40,332 nt of DNA from Streptomyces sp. Ru73. Lineage in GTDB: Bacteria; Actinomycetota; Actinomycetes; Streptomycetales; Streptomycetaceae. This document shows positions 32,128 through 40,332 of this stretch, piece after piece. Position numbers and translations under genes: made by a program. Each line of letters opens with the position of its first letter. The stretch's first letter is position 1. The notes beneath the pieces are model-generated. The model saw only the letters and a list, made by a program, of their open reading frames with translations. It had not been told where the DNA came from and searched no databases. The stretch spans positions 1 through 40,332 of the forward strand of contig NZ_PQSQ01000075.1 in assembly GCF_002920575.1 (NCBI RefSeq), in the 5' to 3' direction.

Positions 32128-34158
32128 ATGGCTTCCACACTGGCCGACGAGCAGGCGACCGCCGCGCCGGCGCCACCGGCCCCCGCGGCGCTCCCCCGCC
32201 GCACCCGGCTCTTCGCACTGCCCGAGGTCCGCTGGGCGGCGCTGGCCGCGCTCGCCTTCCTGATCGCCTTCCCGCTCGACCTCGCGGGCGCACCGGCCTG
32301 GGCGTGGGGTCCGCTGTACGCGGTGTGCTACGCGGCGGGCGGCTGGGAGCCGGGCTGGGCGGGCCTGACGGCGCTGCGCGAACGCACCCTCGATGTCGAC
32401 TTGTTGATGGTCGTCGCAGCGATCGGCGCCGCCGCCATCGGCCAGTACCTCGACGGCGGACTGCTCATCGTGATCTTCGCGGTCTCCGGCGCGCTGGAGG
32501 CGCTGGCCACCCGGCGCACCGAGGACTCGGTACGCGGCCTGCTGGACCTCACGCCCGCCACCGCCGTACGGCTGACCGCGGACGGCGAGGAGACCGTCGC
32601 CGCCACCGCGCTGGCCGTCGGCGACACCGTCCTGGTGCGCCCCGGCGAGCGGCTGCCCGCCGACGGCACGGTGCTGGACGGCGCGAGCGAGGTGGACCAG
32701 GCGTCCATCACCGGCGAGCCGCTGCCCGCGGAGAAGCGCACCGGCGACACGGTGTTCGCCGGCACCCTCAACGGCACCGGCGCGCTGCGCGTCCGCGTCG
32801 ACAAGAACGCCTCCGAATCGGTCATCGCGCGCATCGTGACGATGGTCGAGGAGGCGAGCGGCACCAAGGCGCCGACCCAGCTGTTCATCGAGAAGATCGA
32901 GCAGCGGTACTCCGTCGGCGTGGTCGTGGCCACCCTCGCGCTCTTCGCCGTCCCGCTGGCCTTCGGCGCCGACCTCACCCCGACGCTGCTGCGCGCCATG
33001 ACCTTCATGATCGTGGCCTCGCCGTGCGCGGTCGTGCTGGCCACCATGCCGCCGCTGCTCTCCGCCATCGCCAACGCCGGCCGGCACGGCGTGCTGGTGA
33101 AGTCGGCCGTGGCGATGGAGCGGCTGGGCGCGGTCACCCGGGTGGCGATGGACAAGACCGGCACCCTCACCGAGGGCACCCCGCGGGTCGCCGACGTCCG
33201 CGCGCTGCCCGGCTTCGACGCCGACGAGGCTCTCGCGGCGGCCGCCGCGGCCGAACTCCCCAGCGAGCACCCGCTCGCCCGCGCCGTGGTCGGCGCCGCC
33301 CGCGAGCGCGGCCTGCGCCCGGCGGACGCCGAGGACTTCTCCTCCGTACCGGGCCGGGGCGTCCGCGCGACGGTGGCGGGCCGCACGGTGCAGGTCGGCA
33401 GCCCCGCCGGCCTGCTGCCGGACGCCACGGACGGTCCCGCAGGGCCGCTCACGGACGCACAGGACGGCTTCGCCGGGCCGCTCGCGGACACGGACGGCAC
33501 GGAGGCCGCCCGCAGAGCCGTCGCGGAGTACGAGGCGGCCGGCCGTACCGCCGTCGTCGTGCTGATCGACGGCGCGCCCGCCGCCGTGCTCGCGCTCGCC
33601 GACCGGCTGCGGCCCGGCACGCCGCGCGCCGTCGCCCGGCTGCGCGCCCTGACCGGCACCGCGCCCGCGCTGCTGACCGGCGACAACGCCCGCACCGCCG
33701 CCCGCACCGCGGACGAGTCGGGGATCACCGACGTACGCGCCGGTCTGCTGCCCGAGGACAAGGTGGCCGCCGTACGGGACTGGCAGCGGCAGGGCGAGCG
33801 GGTGCTGGTCGTGGGCGACGGGGTCAACGACGCGCCCGCGCTGGCCGCCGCCGACAGCGGCGTGGCGATGGGCCGGGCCGGCTCGGACCTGGCGCTGGAG
33901 AGCGCCGACGCGGTGGTCGTGCGCGACGAGATCGGCGCCGTGCCGGCCGTGGTCGCGCTCTCCCGGCGCGCCCGCAAGCTGGTCACCCAGAACCTCGTGA
34001 TCGCGTCGGTGTGCATCGGCGGCCTGGTGGTCTGGGACCTGCTGGGCCGGCTGCCGCTGCCGCTGGGCGTGCTGGGCCACGAGGGCTCGACCGTCCTGGT
34101 CGGGCTGAACGGGCTGCGGCTGCTGCGCGCCGCGGCATGGCGGCGCGCAGCCGACTGA
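32128..34158 (+). CDS. ctpJ: P1B-4-type heavy-metal ATPase (CtpJ-like, Co/Ni export)
   Basis: A 676-residue P-type ATPase. The actuator loop has ASITGEPLP (about 192-200). The transport site is SPC (298-300) in VASPCAVVLA, and the phosphorylated residue is Asp342 (MDKTGT). The hinge is GDGVNDAPAL. HEGSTVLVGLN in the last helix is the second transport signature of P1B-4 (cobalt/nickel/ferrous) pumps. No N-terminal metal-binding domain is present. The nucleotide domain carries a short repeat-like insert (AGPLTDA and AGPLADT). Divergence from nmtR supports cobalt or nickel export. The ATG at 32128 has GAGGTG 8 nt upstream. Confidence 0.92.
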   Translation: MASTLADEQATAAPAPPAPAALPRRTRLFALPEVRWAALAALAFLIAFPLDLAGAPAWAWGPLYAVCYAAGGWEPGWAGLTALRERTLDVDLLMVVAAIGAAAIGQYLDGGLLIVIFAVSGALEALATRRTEDSVRGLLDLTPATAVRLTADGEETVAATALAVGDTVLVRPGERLPADGTVLDGASEVDQASITGEPLPAEKRTGDTVFAGTLNGTGALRVRVDKNASESVIARIVTMVEEASGTKAPTQLFIEKIEQRYSVGVVVATLALFAVPLAFGADLTPTLLRAMTFMIVASPCAVVLATMPPLLSAIANAGRHGVLVKSAVAMERLGAVTRVAMDKTGTLTEGTPRVADVRALPGFDADEALAAAAAAELPSEHPLARAVVGAARERGLRPADAEDFSSVPGRGVRATVAGRTVQVGSPAGLLPDATDGPAGPLTDAQDGFAGPLADTDGTEAARRAVAEYEAAGRTAVVVLIDGAPAAVLALADRLRPGTPRAVARLRALTGTAPALLTGDNARTAARTADESGITDVRAGLLPEDKVAAVRDWQRQGERVLVVGDGVNDAPALAAADSGVAMGRAGSDLALESADAVVVRDEIGAVPAVVALSRRARKLVTQNLVIASVCIGGLVVWDLLGRLPLPLGVLGHEGSTVLVGLNGLRLLRAAAWRRAAD

Positions 34159-34189
34159 TCGGCATCCGGCACCTCCACGAAGGAAGCCA

Positions 34190-34220
34190 TTGACCTCAAC
34201 ATTGGTTGAGGTCATAGCTT
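34190..34220 (+). promoter_or_regulatory. SoxR box inside a 19-bp-spacer promoter
   Basis: TTGACC (34190-34195) and TAGCTT (34215-34220) are separated by 19 bp, the overlong spacer typical of MerR-family-activated promoters. Inside it is CCTCAA-N6-TTGAGG (34194-34211), the SoxR consensus, within a larger dyad of TGACCTCAAC and GTTGAGGTCA. Flanking AGGAAGC and GCTTCCT extend the symmetry to about 43 bp. It drives the ABC transporter gene at 34278. Confidence 0.85.
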
Positions 34221-34277
34221 CCTGATGTGTCGCCGGTCGTCCCGACCGCGACGGACGACCGCACCCGGAGGTCCGCG

Positions 34278-36170
34278 ATGGACATGGAAGTCACCGCCTG
34301 GCACTCGTTGCACAGCACCGTCACCGCGCAACAGGACAGGCGTCCCTTCTCGCGCGGGACGGTGCGCCGCATCGCGGCCTTCGCCCGCCCGCACCGCCGT
34401 CACCTCGTGGCGTTCCTGCTCCTCAGCACGGTGACGGCGATGCTGGCCGTGGCCACGCCGCTGCTCGCGGGCCGGGTCGTGGACGCGATCGTGCACCGCT
34501 CCTCCACGGGGCTGGTGCTCGGTCTGTCCGGGCTGATCGCCGCCATCGCGGTCGCCGAGGCCGGCCTCGGCCTGCTCACCCGCTGGCTCTCCGCGACCAT
34601 CGGCGAGGGCCTGATCCTGGACCTGCGCACGACCGTGTACGACCACGTCCAGCGCATGCCCGTCGCCTTCTTCACCCGCACCCGCACCGGCGCCCTGGTC
34701 AGCCGGCTCAACAACGACGTCATCGGCGCGCAGCGGGCGTTCAGCGACACCCTCTCCCAGGTCGTCGGCAATGTCGTCACGCTGATCCTGACACTGGTCG
34801 TGATGCTGGGCCTGTCCTGGCAGATCACCCTGATCGCCCTCGTACTGCTCCCCGTCTTCGTGCTGCCGGCCCGGCGCGTCGGCCGGCGCCTGGCGCAGCT
34901 GCGCCGGGAGGCCGCCACGCACAACGCCACGATGGGCACGCAGATGACCGAGCGATTCTCGGCACCCGGCGCCACGTTGGTCAAGCTCTTCGGGCGGCCC
35001 GAGCGCGAGTCCGCCGAATTCGCCGCGCGGGCCCGCCGGGTACGGGACATCGGCGTCCGTACCGCCATGGTGCAGACGTCGTTCGTCACCGCGCTCACCT
35101 TCGTCTCCGCGCTCGCCCTGGCCGTCGTCTACGGCCTCGGCGGCTACCTCGCCCTCCGCGGCAGCCTGGACCCCGGCGCGATCGTCTCCCTCGCCCTGCT
35201 GCTGACCCGGCTCTACGCGCCGCTCACGGCGCTCTCCGGCGCGCACGTCGAGGTCATGAGCGCCCTGGTGAGCTTCGAGCGGGTCTTCGAGGTGCTGGAC
35301 CTCAAGCCGCTGATCAGCGAGAAGCCGGACGCGCGCGAGGTGCCCGAGGGGCCGCTGTCCGTGGAGTTCGACGGCGTGCGCTTCGCCTACCCGGCCGCCG
35401 ACAAGGTCTCCCTGGCCTCCCTCGAAGAGGTCGCCACGCTGGACACGAGGGGCGGCGACGAGGTCCTGCACGGTGTGTCCTTCCGCGCCGAACCCGGCCA
35501 GATGGTCGCGCTCGTCGGCTCCTCGGGCGCCGGCAAGTCCACCATCGCGCAGCTGCTGCCGCGGCTGTACGACGCGGACGAGGGCGCCGTGCGCATCGGC
35601 GGCGTCGACGTGCGCGACCTGTCCGCCGCCTCGCTGCGCGACACCCTCGGCATGGTCACCCAGGACGGCCACCTCTTCCACGACTCGCTCCGCGAGAACC
35701 TGCTGCTGGCCCGCCCCGAGGCCACCGAGAAGGAGCTGTGGGACGTGCTGCGCAGGGCCCGGCTGGACGGCCTGATCGCCGGGCTGCCGGACGGCCTGGA
35801 CACGGTCGTCGGCGAGCGCGGGTACCGGCTCTCCGGCGGTGAGCGGCAGCGGCTGACCATCGCCCGGCTGCTGCTGGCCCGCCCCCGGGTCGTCATCCTC
35901 GACGAGGCAACGGCCCACCTGGACAACACATCCGAGGCCGCGGTCCAGGAAGCGCTGACCGAGGCGCTGGCAGGGCGTACCTCGCTGGTGATCGCCCACC
36001 GGCTGTCCACCGTACGGTCGGCCGACCTGATCCTCGTCGTCGAGGACGGCCGGATCGTCGAACGCGGCAGCCACGAGGCGCTGCTCGCCGCCGGCGGACG
36101 CTACGCGGAGCTGTACCGCACCCAGTTCGCCGAAGCACCCGCGACCCGGCAGACGGCGCCCGTGAACTGA
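34278..36170 (+). CDS. ABC exporter, fused membrane and ATPase domains
   Basis: A 630-residue half-transporter. The membrane domain (about 30-335) has six helices and the EAA-like contact FFTRTRTGALVSRLNNDV. The ATPase (about 360-620) has Walker A GSSGAGKST (414-422), the Q-loop VTQD, signature LSGGERQR (518-525), Walker B VVILDEAT and His574 in IAHR. An insert of about 22 residues lies between the A-loop Tyr371 and the usual NBD strand. It probably works as a homodimer exporting a toxic or redox-active compound. It lies behind a SoxR box, like the ABC transporter of the S. coelicolor SoxR regulon. The ATG at 34278 has GGAGG 6 nt upstream; a GTG at 34227 would make the mRNA almost leaderless. 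Confidence 0.9.
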   Translation: MDMEVTAWHSLHSTVTAQQDRRPFSRGTVRRIAAFARPHRRHLVAFLLLSTVTAMLAVATPLLAGRVVDAIVHRSSTGLVLGLSGLIAAIAVAEAGLGLLTRWLSATIGEGLILDLRTTVYDHVQRMPVAFFTRTRTGALVSRLNNDVIGAQRAFSDTLSQVVGNVVTLILTLVVMLGLSWQITLIALVLLPVFVLPARRVGRRLAQLRREAATHNATMGTQMTERFSAPGATLVKLFGRPERESAEFAARARRVRDIGVRTAMVQTSFVTALTFVSALALAVVYGLGGYLALRGSLDPGAIVSLALLLTRLYAPLTALSGAHVEVMSALVSFERVFEVLDLKPLISEKPDAREVPEGPLSVEFDGVRFAYPAADKVSLASLEEVATLDTRGGDEVLHGVSFRAEPGQMVALVGSSGAGKSTIAQLLPRLYDADEGAVRIGGVDVRDLSAASLRDTLGMVTQDGHLFHDSLRENLLLARPEATEKELWDVLRRARLDGLIAGLPDGLDTVVGERGYRLSGGERQRLTIARLLLARPRVVILDEATAHLDNTSEAAVQEALTEALAGRTSLVIAHRLSTVRSADLILVVEDGRIVERGSHEALLAAGGRYAELYRTQFAEAPATRQTAPVN

Positions 36171-36247
36171 CCACGGATGTCCGCCGGTACCGCACCGGCC
36201 GGTCCTGCCCCTTGGCGGCGACCGGCCGGTGCGGAAAGACTCGGGGG

Positions 36248-36748
36248 GTGACCCAGCGCGCTGAACACTCGACCGTCATGGACCGCCTCGCGATCGACGA
36301 CCTCGTCACCGCCTACGCCCACGCCGTCGACGACGGCGACTGGGCCGCGTACCGGCAACTGTTCACCCCCGACGGCCGCGCGGACTACCGCTCGGCCGGC
36401 GGCATCGAGGGCCGCTGCGAGGACGTCGCGGCCTGGCTCGCGGAGACGATGCGCCACTTCCCCGTCCGCCAGCACCTGATCGTCAACCGCCGGATCGACC
36501 TGGACACCCGGGACGGTGCCCCCGGCGACACCGCCACCGTACGCGCCGACTACCTCAACCCGATGCACCTCGTGAACCCGTCGGCGGCGCCCGGCGCCGA
36601 CCCCGACGGCCACGGCACGCTCGCCCCGAACTACACCTGCGCCGGCCGCTGCGCCTTCACCGCCTGCCGCACGCCCGACGGCTGGCGCCTGACCGAGGTC
36701 GTCGTGCACGAGAAATGGCGCCAGGTGCTGCCCGCGGCGACGGCATGA
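36248..36748 (+). CDS. SnoaL-like/NTF2-fold protein
   Basis: About 166 residues with a single NTF2-like cone fold: MDRLAIDDLVTAYAHAVDDG, then WAAYRQLFTPDGRADYRSAG, HLIVNRRIDLD and a final strand ending VVVHEKWRQVLP. Members are isomerases, hydratases, dehydratases or simple ligand-binding proteins; which applies here cannot be told. The start is unsure: GTG at 36248 or ATG at 36278. It lies 77 bp after the ABC exporter on the same strand and may be cotranscribed with it. Confidence 0.75.
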   Translation: MTQRAEHSTVMDRLAIDDLVTAYAHAVDDGDWAAYRQLFTPDGRADYRSAGGIEGRCEDVAAWLAETMRHFPVRQHLIVNRRIDLDTRDGAPGDTATVRADYLNPMHLVNPSAAPGADPDGHGTLAPNYTCAGRCAFTACRTPDGWRLTEVVVHEKWRQVLPAATA

Positions 36749-36800
36749 GCCCTCCCCCGCACGGCTTGCACCCGAGCACCGGCCGCCGCGCCCCCTGTGC

Positions 36801-38561
36801 GTGATCGCCTTCGTGGCGCACACTGGGCGTCCGACCCGAGAGGGGGACACGGTATGCGCCGCCCGGCCGGCCGAGAGGACCGGGAGCCCCGGCTCCCCCT
36901 GGTGGCGCGCGGTCGCCGCACTGGTGGCCGGCGCGCTCCCGGCCCTGTGCTTCCCCGCGCCCGCCCTGTGGTGGCTGGCGTACGTCGTCCTGGTGCCCTG
37001 GCTGGCCCTCCTGGCCTCGGCCGGCACGCCCCGCCGCGCCGCGCTGGAGGGCTGGCTGGGCGGTACGGGCTTCATGCTGGCGGTGCACCACTGGCTGCTG
37101 CCCAGCCTGCACGTCTTCCTGCTCGTACTGGCCGCGCTGCTCGGGGCGCTCTGGGCACCGTGGGCCCTGCTCGTCCGCGACGTACTGCGCGGCCCGCGCA
37201 CCCGGGCGGGTGCCCACGGTCCCGGCCCCGGACGCTGTGCCGCGGCACTCGTCCTCCTGCCGTCCGGCTGGCTGCTGATCGAACTGGTCCGGTCCTGGGA
37301 GTACCTGGGCGGCCCGTGGGGCGTGCTCGGCGCGAGCCAGTGGCAGGTGGCACCGGCCCTGCGGCTCGCCTCCCTCGGCGGCGTCTGGCTGCTGACCCTG
37401 CTGATCGTGGCGGTGAACACCGCGCTCACGATCCTGCTCACGGCCCCGCCCGTGTGGCGTACCGCGCTCGCCGGGCTGCTGACGCTCGCCGTCGCCGCCG
37501 GCACCGCCTGGCTGTGGGCGCCCCGCCCGCAGCCCGCGGGCACGACCCGGATCGGGGTGGTCCAGGCGGGCGTGGTGGCCGGCCCCGAAGCGCGCTTCGC
37601 ACGGGGCGAGAAGCTCACCCGTGCCCTCGCGGGCCGCGGCGTCGACCTGGTCGTCTGGGGCGAGAGCAGCGTCGGCGCCGACCTGACCCGCCATCCGGAG
37701 CTGCGCGCCCGGCTGGCCGCGCTCTCCCGCGAGGTGCACGCCGATCTGCTGGTCAACGTGGACGCCCGGCGCGCCGACCGCCCCGGCATCTACAAGTCGT
37801 CCGTCCTGATAGGGCCGGACGGCCCGACCGGCGACCGCTACGACAAGATGCGCCTGGTGCCGTTCGGCGAGTACGTGCCGGCCCGCTCGCTCCTCGGCTG
37901 GGCCACCAGCGTCGGCAAGGCCGCCACCGAGGACCGGCAGCGCGGCACCCGCCAGGTCGTGATGACGGCGGGCACGGCACCGGACGGCGGCGCACTGCGC
38001 TTCGGCCCGCTCGTCTGCTTCGAGACGGCCTTCCCCGACATGAGCCGCCATCTGGTCAGGGACGGCGCGGAACTGCTGGTCGCCCAGTCCGCGACCTCCT
38101 CGTTCCAGGAGAGCTGGGCCCCAGGACAGCACGCCTCGCTGGCCGCGCTGCGCGCCGCCGAGACCTGGCGCCCGATGGTCCACGCGACGCTGACCGGCGT
38201 CAGCGCGGTCCACGGCCCGCGCGGTGAGCAGATCGGCGAGCGGCTCGGCACCGACCGCGCCACCGCCGCCGTGTACGACGTCCCGCTGGCCCGCGGCACC
38301 AGCCCGTACGTCCGCTTCGGCGACTGGCCCCTGTACGCGGCGCTCCTCGCGGTCGCCGTGTACTGCGCACGGACAGGCATCCACGCCCTGCGCCGGCCGG
38401 GACCCGGCGGCGGGCAGGGCGACGGGAGCGGGACTGCCGTCGGCGGGGCCGCGACCGACGGGAGCAAGGCCGGGGCCGGAGCCGGGGCCCTGGACGCTGC
38501 GGGTGCGGGCGGCGGGCCCGGCGAGGAGCCGGCCGGCCGGTCCGGCGAGACACCGGGCTGA
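36801..38561 (+). CDS. lnt: Apolipoprotein N-acyltransferase
   Basis: A 586-residue membrane enzyme. About seven helices (about 36-240) precede a nitrilase-like catalytic domain (about 248-490). The Glu-Lys-Cys triad is visible: Glu288 (VVWGESSVG), Lys349 (YDKMRLVPFGEYVP) and Cys406 (GPLVCFETAFPD). It adds a third acyl chain to the N-terminal cysteine of lipoproteins. A last helix (about 515-530) is followed by a disordered Gly/Ala-rich tail of about 55 residues. The GTG at 36801 has no strong ribosome site, so the start could be slightly later. It is the last plus-strand gene here. Confidence 0.9.
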   Translation: MIAFVAHTGRPTREGDTVCAARPAERTGSPGSPWWRAVAALVAGALPALCFPAPALWWLAYVVLVPWLALLASAGTPRRAALEGWLGGTGFMLAVHHWLLPSLHVFLLVLAALLGALWAPWALLVRDVLRGPRTRAGAHGPGPGRCAAALVLLPSGWLLIELVRSWEYLGGPWGVLGASQWQVAPALRLASLGGVWLLTLLIVAVNTALTILLTAPPVWRTALAGLLTLAVAAGTAWLWAPRPQPAGTTRIGVVQAGVVAGPEARFARGEKLTRALAGRGVDLVVWGESSVGADLTRHPELRARLAALSREVHADLLVNVDARRADRPGIYKSSVLIGPDGPTGDRYDKMRLVPFGEYVPARSLLGWATSVGKAATEDRQRGTRQVVMTAGTAPDGGALRFGPLVCFETAFPDMSRHLVRDGAELLVAQSATSSFQESWAPGQHASLAALRAAETWRPMVHATLTGVSAVHGPRGEQIGERLGTDRATAAVYDVPLARGTSPYVRFGDWPLYAALLAVAVYCARTGIHALRRPGPGGGQGDGSGTAVGGAATDGSKAGAGAGALDAAGAGGGPGEEPAGRSGETPG

Positions 38562-38668
38562 CCCCTCCGGCCACCGCGGCGGCGACCGGGGGGTGGGTTC
38601 CGCGAGGACCGGGGGGCTTTACGATCAGCCGGTCACCGGGCGGCGGTGAGCGGTCACCTCGGCGGCGG

Positions 38669-39565
38669 TCAGCCGGTCACCTCGGTGATCACGCGCTCGC
38701 ACAGCTCGTGCGTGCGCAGCGCGTCCTCGGCCGTGAGCAGCGTCCCGGACCGCACGGCCTCCAGGAAGGCCAGCGCCACCTGTTCGATGCCGCGCTGCCG
38801 GGCGACCGGCACCCAGTCGCCCCGCCGCCGTACGCTCGGCTGCCCCTTGTGGTCGATCACCTCGGACAGGTTGACGACCTGCCGCTTGGTGTCCTGCCCG
38901 GAGACATCGAGGACCTCCTCGGCCGAACCGCTCAGCCGGTTCATCGTGCCGATGGCCGAGAACCCGTCACCGGCCAGGTGCAGCACCACGTGCTCCATCA
39001 GCCCGTTCCTGACCCGCGCCCGCACGTGCACCTGGTCCACCGTGCCCGGCGCCAGGAACCGCAGCGTGTCGATGACGTGGATGAAGTCGTCCAGCACCAG
39101 GGTGCGCGGGTCCTCGGGCAGCCCGACGCGGTTCTTCTGCAGCAGGATCAGGTCGCGCGGGTGCTCCAGGCACTGCGCGTACGCGGGCGCGTAGCGGCGG
39201 TTGAAGCCGACGGCCAGGCTGACGCCGCGGTCGGCGGCCCGCCGCACGATCCGCTCGCTCTCCTCGTAATGGTAAGAAATCGGCTTGTCGACATAGGTCG
39301 GCACGCCCGCCTCTATGAGCCGGCTGACGATCTCGGGGTGCGCGGCGGTCGGCGCGTGCACGAACGCCGCGTCCAGCCCGGCCGCCAGCAGCGAGTCGAG
39401 GTCGCCGTGGCGCTGCCCGGCGGGCAGGTGGAGGGTGTCGGCGACCCGTTCGAGGGTGGCCGGGGTGCGCGTCTGCAGGTGCAGCTCGACCCCGGGCTGC
39501 ATCCCGAGCACCGGGAGGTACGCCTTCCGCGCGATGTCACCGAGGCCGATGCAGCCAACCTTCAC
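38669..39565 (-). CDS. Gfo/Idh/MocA-family oxidoreductase
   Basis: A 298-residue NAD(P)-dependent oxidoreductase. The Rossmann domain has VGCIGLGDIARKAYLPVLG and PTAAHPEIVSRLIEAGVPTY. VDKPISYHYEES holds the conserved Lys of the E/D-K-P motif. The C-terminal substrate domain has VGFNRRYAPAYAQ and DDFIHVIDTLRFLAPG, where the Asp and His are the usual catalytic pair. Substrates are typically sugars, inositols or their derivatives; this one is unknown. GTG at 39565 has GAGGGG about 7 nt upstream and overlaps the preceding monooxygenase stop (GTGA). Confidence 0.9.
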   Translation of the reverse strand: MKVGCIGLGDIARKAYLPVLGMQPGVELHLQTRTPATLERVADTLHLPAGQRHGDLDSLLAAGLDAAFVHAPTAAHPEIVSRLIEAGVPTYVDKPISYHYEESERIVRRAADRGVSLAVGFNRRYAPAYAQCLEHPRDLILLQKNRVGLPEDPRTLVLDDFIHVIDTLRFLAPGTVDQVHVRARVRNGLMEHVVLHLAGDGFSAIGTMNRLSGSAEEVLDVSGQDTKRQVVNLSEVIDHKGQPSVRRRGDWVPVARQRGIEQVALAFLEAVRSGTLLTAEDALRTHELCERVITEVTG

Positions 39566-40332
39566 TGTGTTTCCCCTCTGGAGCGGCCGACGGAGTTGCC
39601 GGGCGCGTCCGAGCCTACGTGGCCGGGCGCCGCTCCCGGACCGCCGGGCGGATTCCAGTCGGCGATCCCGTCCAGCGCGCGAAGGGCCAGGTCGGGCGCG
39701 AGCCGCGCGGTACCGGCGAGCAGCGCGGCACGGAGCGTCCGGGCCGGGGCCGAACGCCACGTCGCGAGCCGCGCGACGCGTGCGGAACGCCGTACGACCT
39801 CGGTGGTACGCGGCAGCCGCACCCGGGTGTACTCGGCCAGCGCCGCGGCGAGGTCGCCCGCCGGCCGCGCGAGCAGGCCGAGCACGACGGCGTCCTCGAT
39901 GGCCTGGCCACCGCCCTGCCCGAGGTGGGGCGGCATCGGATGCACCGCGTCGCCGAGCAGCGCGACCCGGCCGCGGTGGTAGGCGGGCAGCGGGCGGGCG
40001 ACCGCGTACACGTCGTTGCGCAGTACGGCACCGGGCTCCACGGCGGCGAGCAGATCCGGGACGGGCCGGTGCCAGGCGCCGAAGCGGCGCAGCAGCTCGG
40101 CGCGTTCGCCGTCGGGCGCCCGCCCGCCGGCCGGCGCGAGGGCGCTCGCGTACGCGTACACCCGCCCGTCGTGCAGCGGCTGACTCCCCCACAGCATGCC
40201 GGCGCCCCAGGTCTCGTGCGGCGCCACCCCGCCCGCAGGCGCGGGCACGACGAACCGCCAGGTGGTGACGCCCGCGTAACGGGGTCGGTGTCGCGGAACG
40301 AGCGCCGGCGGCGGCGGAGTGGAGTGCGTCGG
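39562..40332 (-). CDS. FAD-dependent monooxygenase (PHBH-type), partial
   Basis: The frame is open to the right edge, so the N-terminus with the FAD dinucleotide loop lies outside the window. At least 256 codons are present. The second FAD motif is complete: VALLGDAVHPMPPHLGQGGG followed by QAIEDAVVLGLL. Just inside the edge, RYAGVTTWRFVVP matches the sheet before the active site in aromatic-ring and kynurenine-type hydroxylases. It would insert oxygen into an aromatic or similar substrate using NAD(P)H. It overlaps the Gfo/Idh/MocA gene by 4 bp, so the two are cotranslated. Confidence 0.88.
   Translation of the reverse strand, partial: PTHSTPPPPALVPRHRPRYAGVTTWRFVVPAPAGGVAPHETWGAGMLWGSQPLHDGRVYAYASALAPAGGRAPDGERAELLRRFGAWHRPVPDLLAAVEPGAVLRNDVYAVARPLPAYHRGRVALLGDAVHPMPPHLGQGGGQAIEDAVVLGLLARPAGDLAAALAEYTRVRLPRTTEVVRRSARVARLATWRSAPARTLRAALLAGTARLAPDLALRALDGIADWNPPGGPGAAPGHVGSDAPGNSVGRSRGETQ

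Noticed and set aside
38640..38690. Terminator in the GGTCACC-rich gap between lnt and the Gfo/Idh/MocA gene
   Set aside because: CGGTCACCTCGG and similar strings are direct repeats here; I found no good inverted repeat with a stem long enough to call.

Overview
The window is high-GC actinobacterial DNA, almost certainly from Streptomyces or a close relative. GTG starts and strong GGAGG ribosome sites are common. It carries a chaplin gene and a complete cslA-glxA-cslZ locus, the aerial-hypha and hyphal-tip glycan machinery typical of that genus. No rRNA, tRNA, CRISPR array or complete insertion sequence was seen.

Layout, left to right. Positions 1-475 hold a non-coding 32-bp tandem repeat. 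Then come a Rv1733c-like membrane protein (-), an orphan gas-vesicle GvpF/GvpL-type protein (+), and a divergent TetR/EamA-exporter pair with two palindromic operators between them. A DeoR-type repressor (-, 4184-4999) faces a compact five-gene carbohydrate operon (+, 5285-11344): polyol-type MFS permease, two different FGGY kinases, a histidine phosphatase and a D-2-hydroxyacid dehydrogenase. A strong hairpin (11385-11418) separates this from the morphogenetic locus: a short chaplin (-), the cellulose-synthase-like glycosyltransferase cslA (+), the copper radical oxidase glxA (+) and the GH6 cellulase cslZ (-). The CslA protein carries an unexpected C-terminal domain resembling part of an IS701-family DDE transposase.

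Next, on the minus strand, is glyA-soxB-soxD-soxA-soxG, which would turn sarcosine into glycine, C1-tetrahydrofolate and serine. It has a recognisable -35/-10 promoter and a GntR palindrome shared with the divergent GntR regulator. Then follow a flavin reductase, a PAS-PAS-GAF-PP2C phosphatase, a degenerate protein kinase and a STAS anti-anti-sigma protein that lacks the phosphorylatable serine. These last three look like a partner-switching signalling patch.

The right part holds a type II NADH dehydrogenase-like flavoprotein and an nmtR/ctpJ-type nickel/cobalt sensor-efflux pair with two palindromic operators. After these comes an ABC exporter behind a canonical SoxR box inside a 19-bp-spacer promoter, so it probably responds to redox-cycling compounds. 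The window ends with a SnoaL-like protein, an apolipoprotein N-acyltransferase, a Gfo/Idh/MocA oxidoreductase and the C-terminal part of an FAD monooxygenase that runs off the right edge.

The most unusual observations are the CslA-transposase-domain fusion, the chaplin gene placed beside cslA, and the two-kinase/phosphatase/dehydrogenase operon whose substrate cannot be assigned from sequence. All family assignments come from reading motifs by eye; no database search was run.
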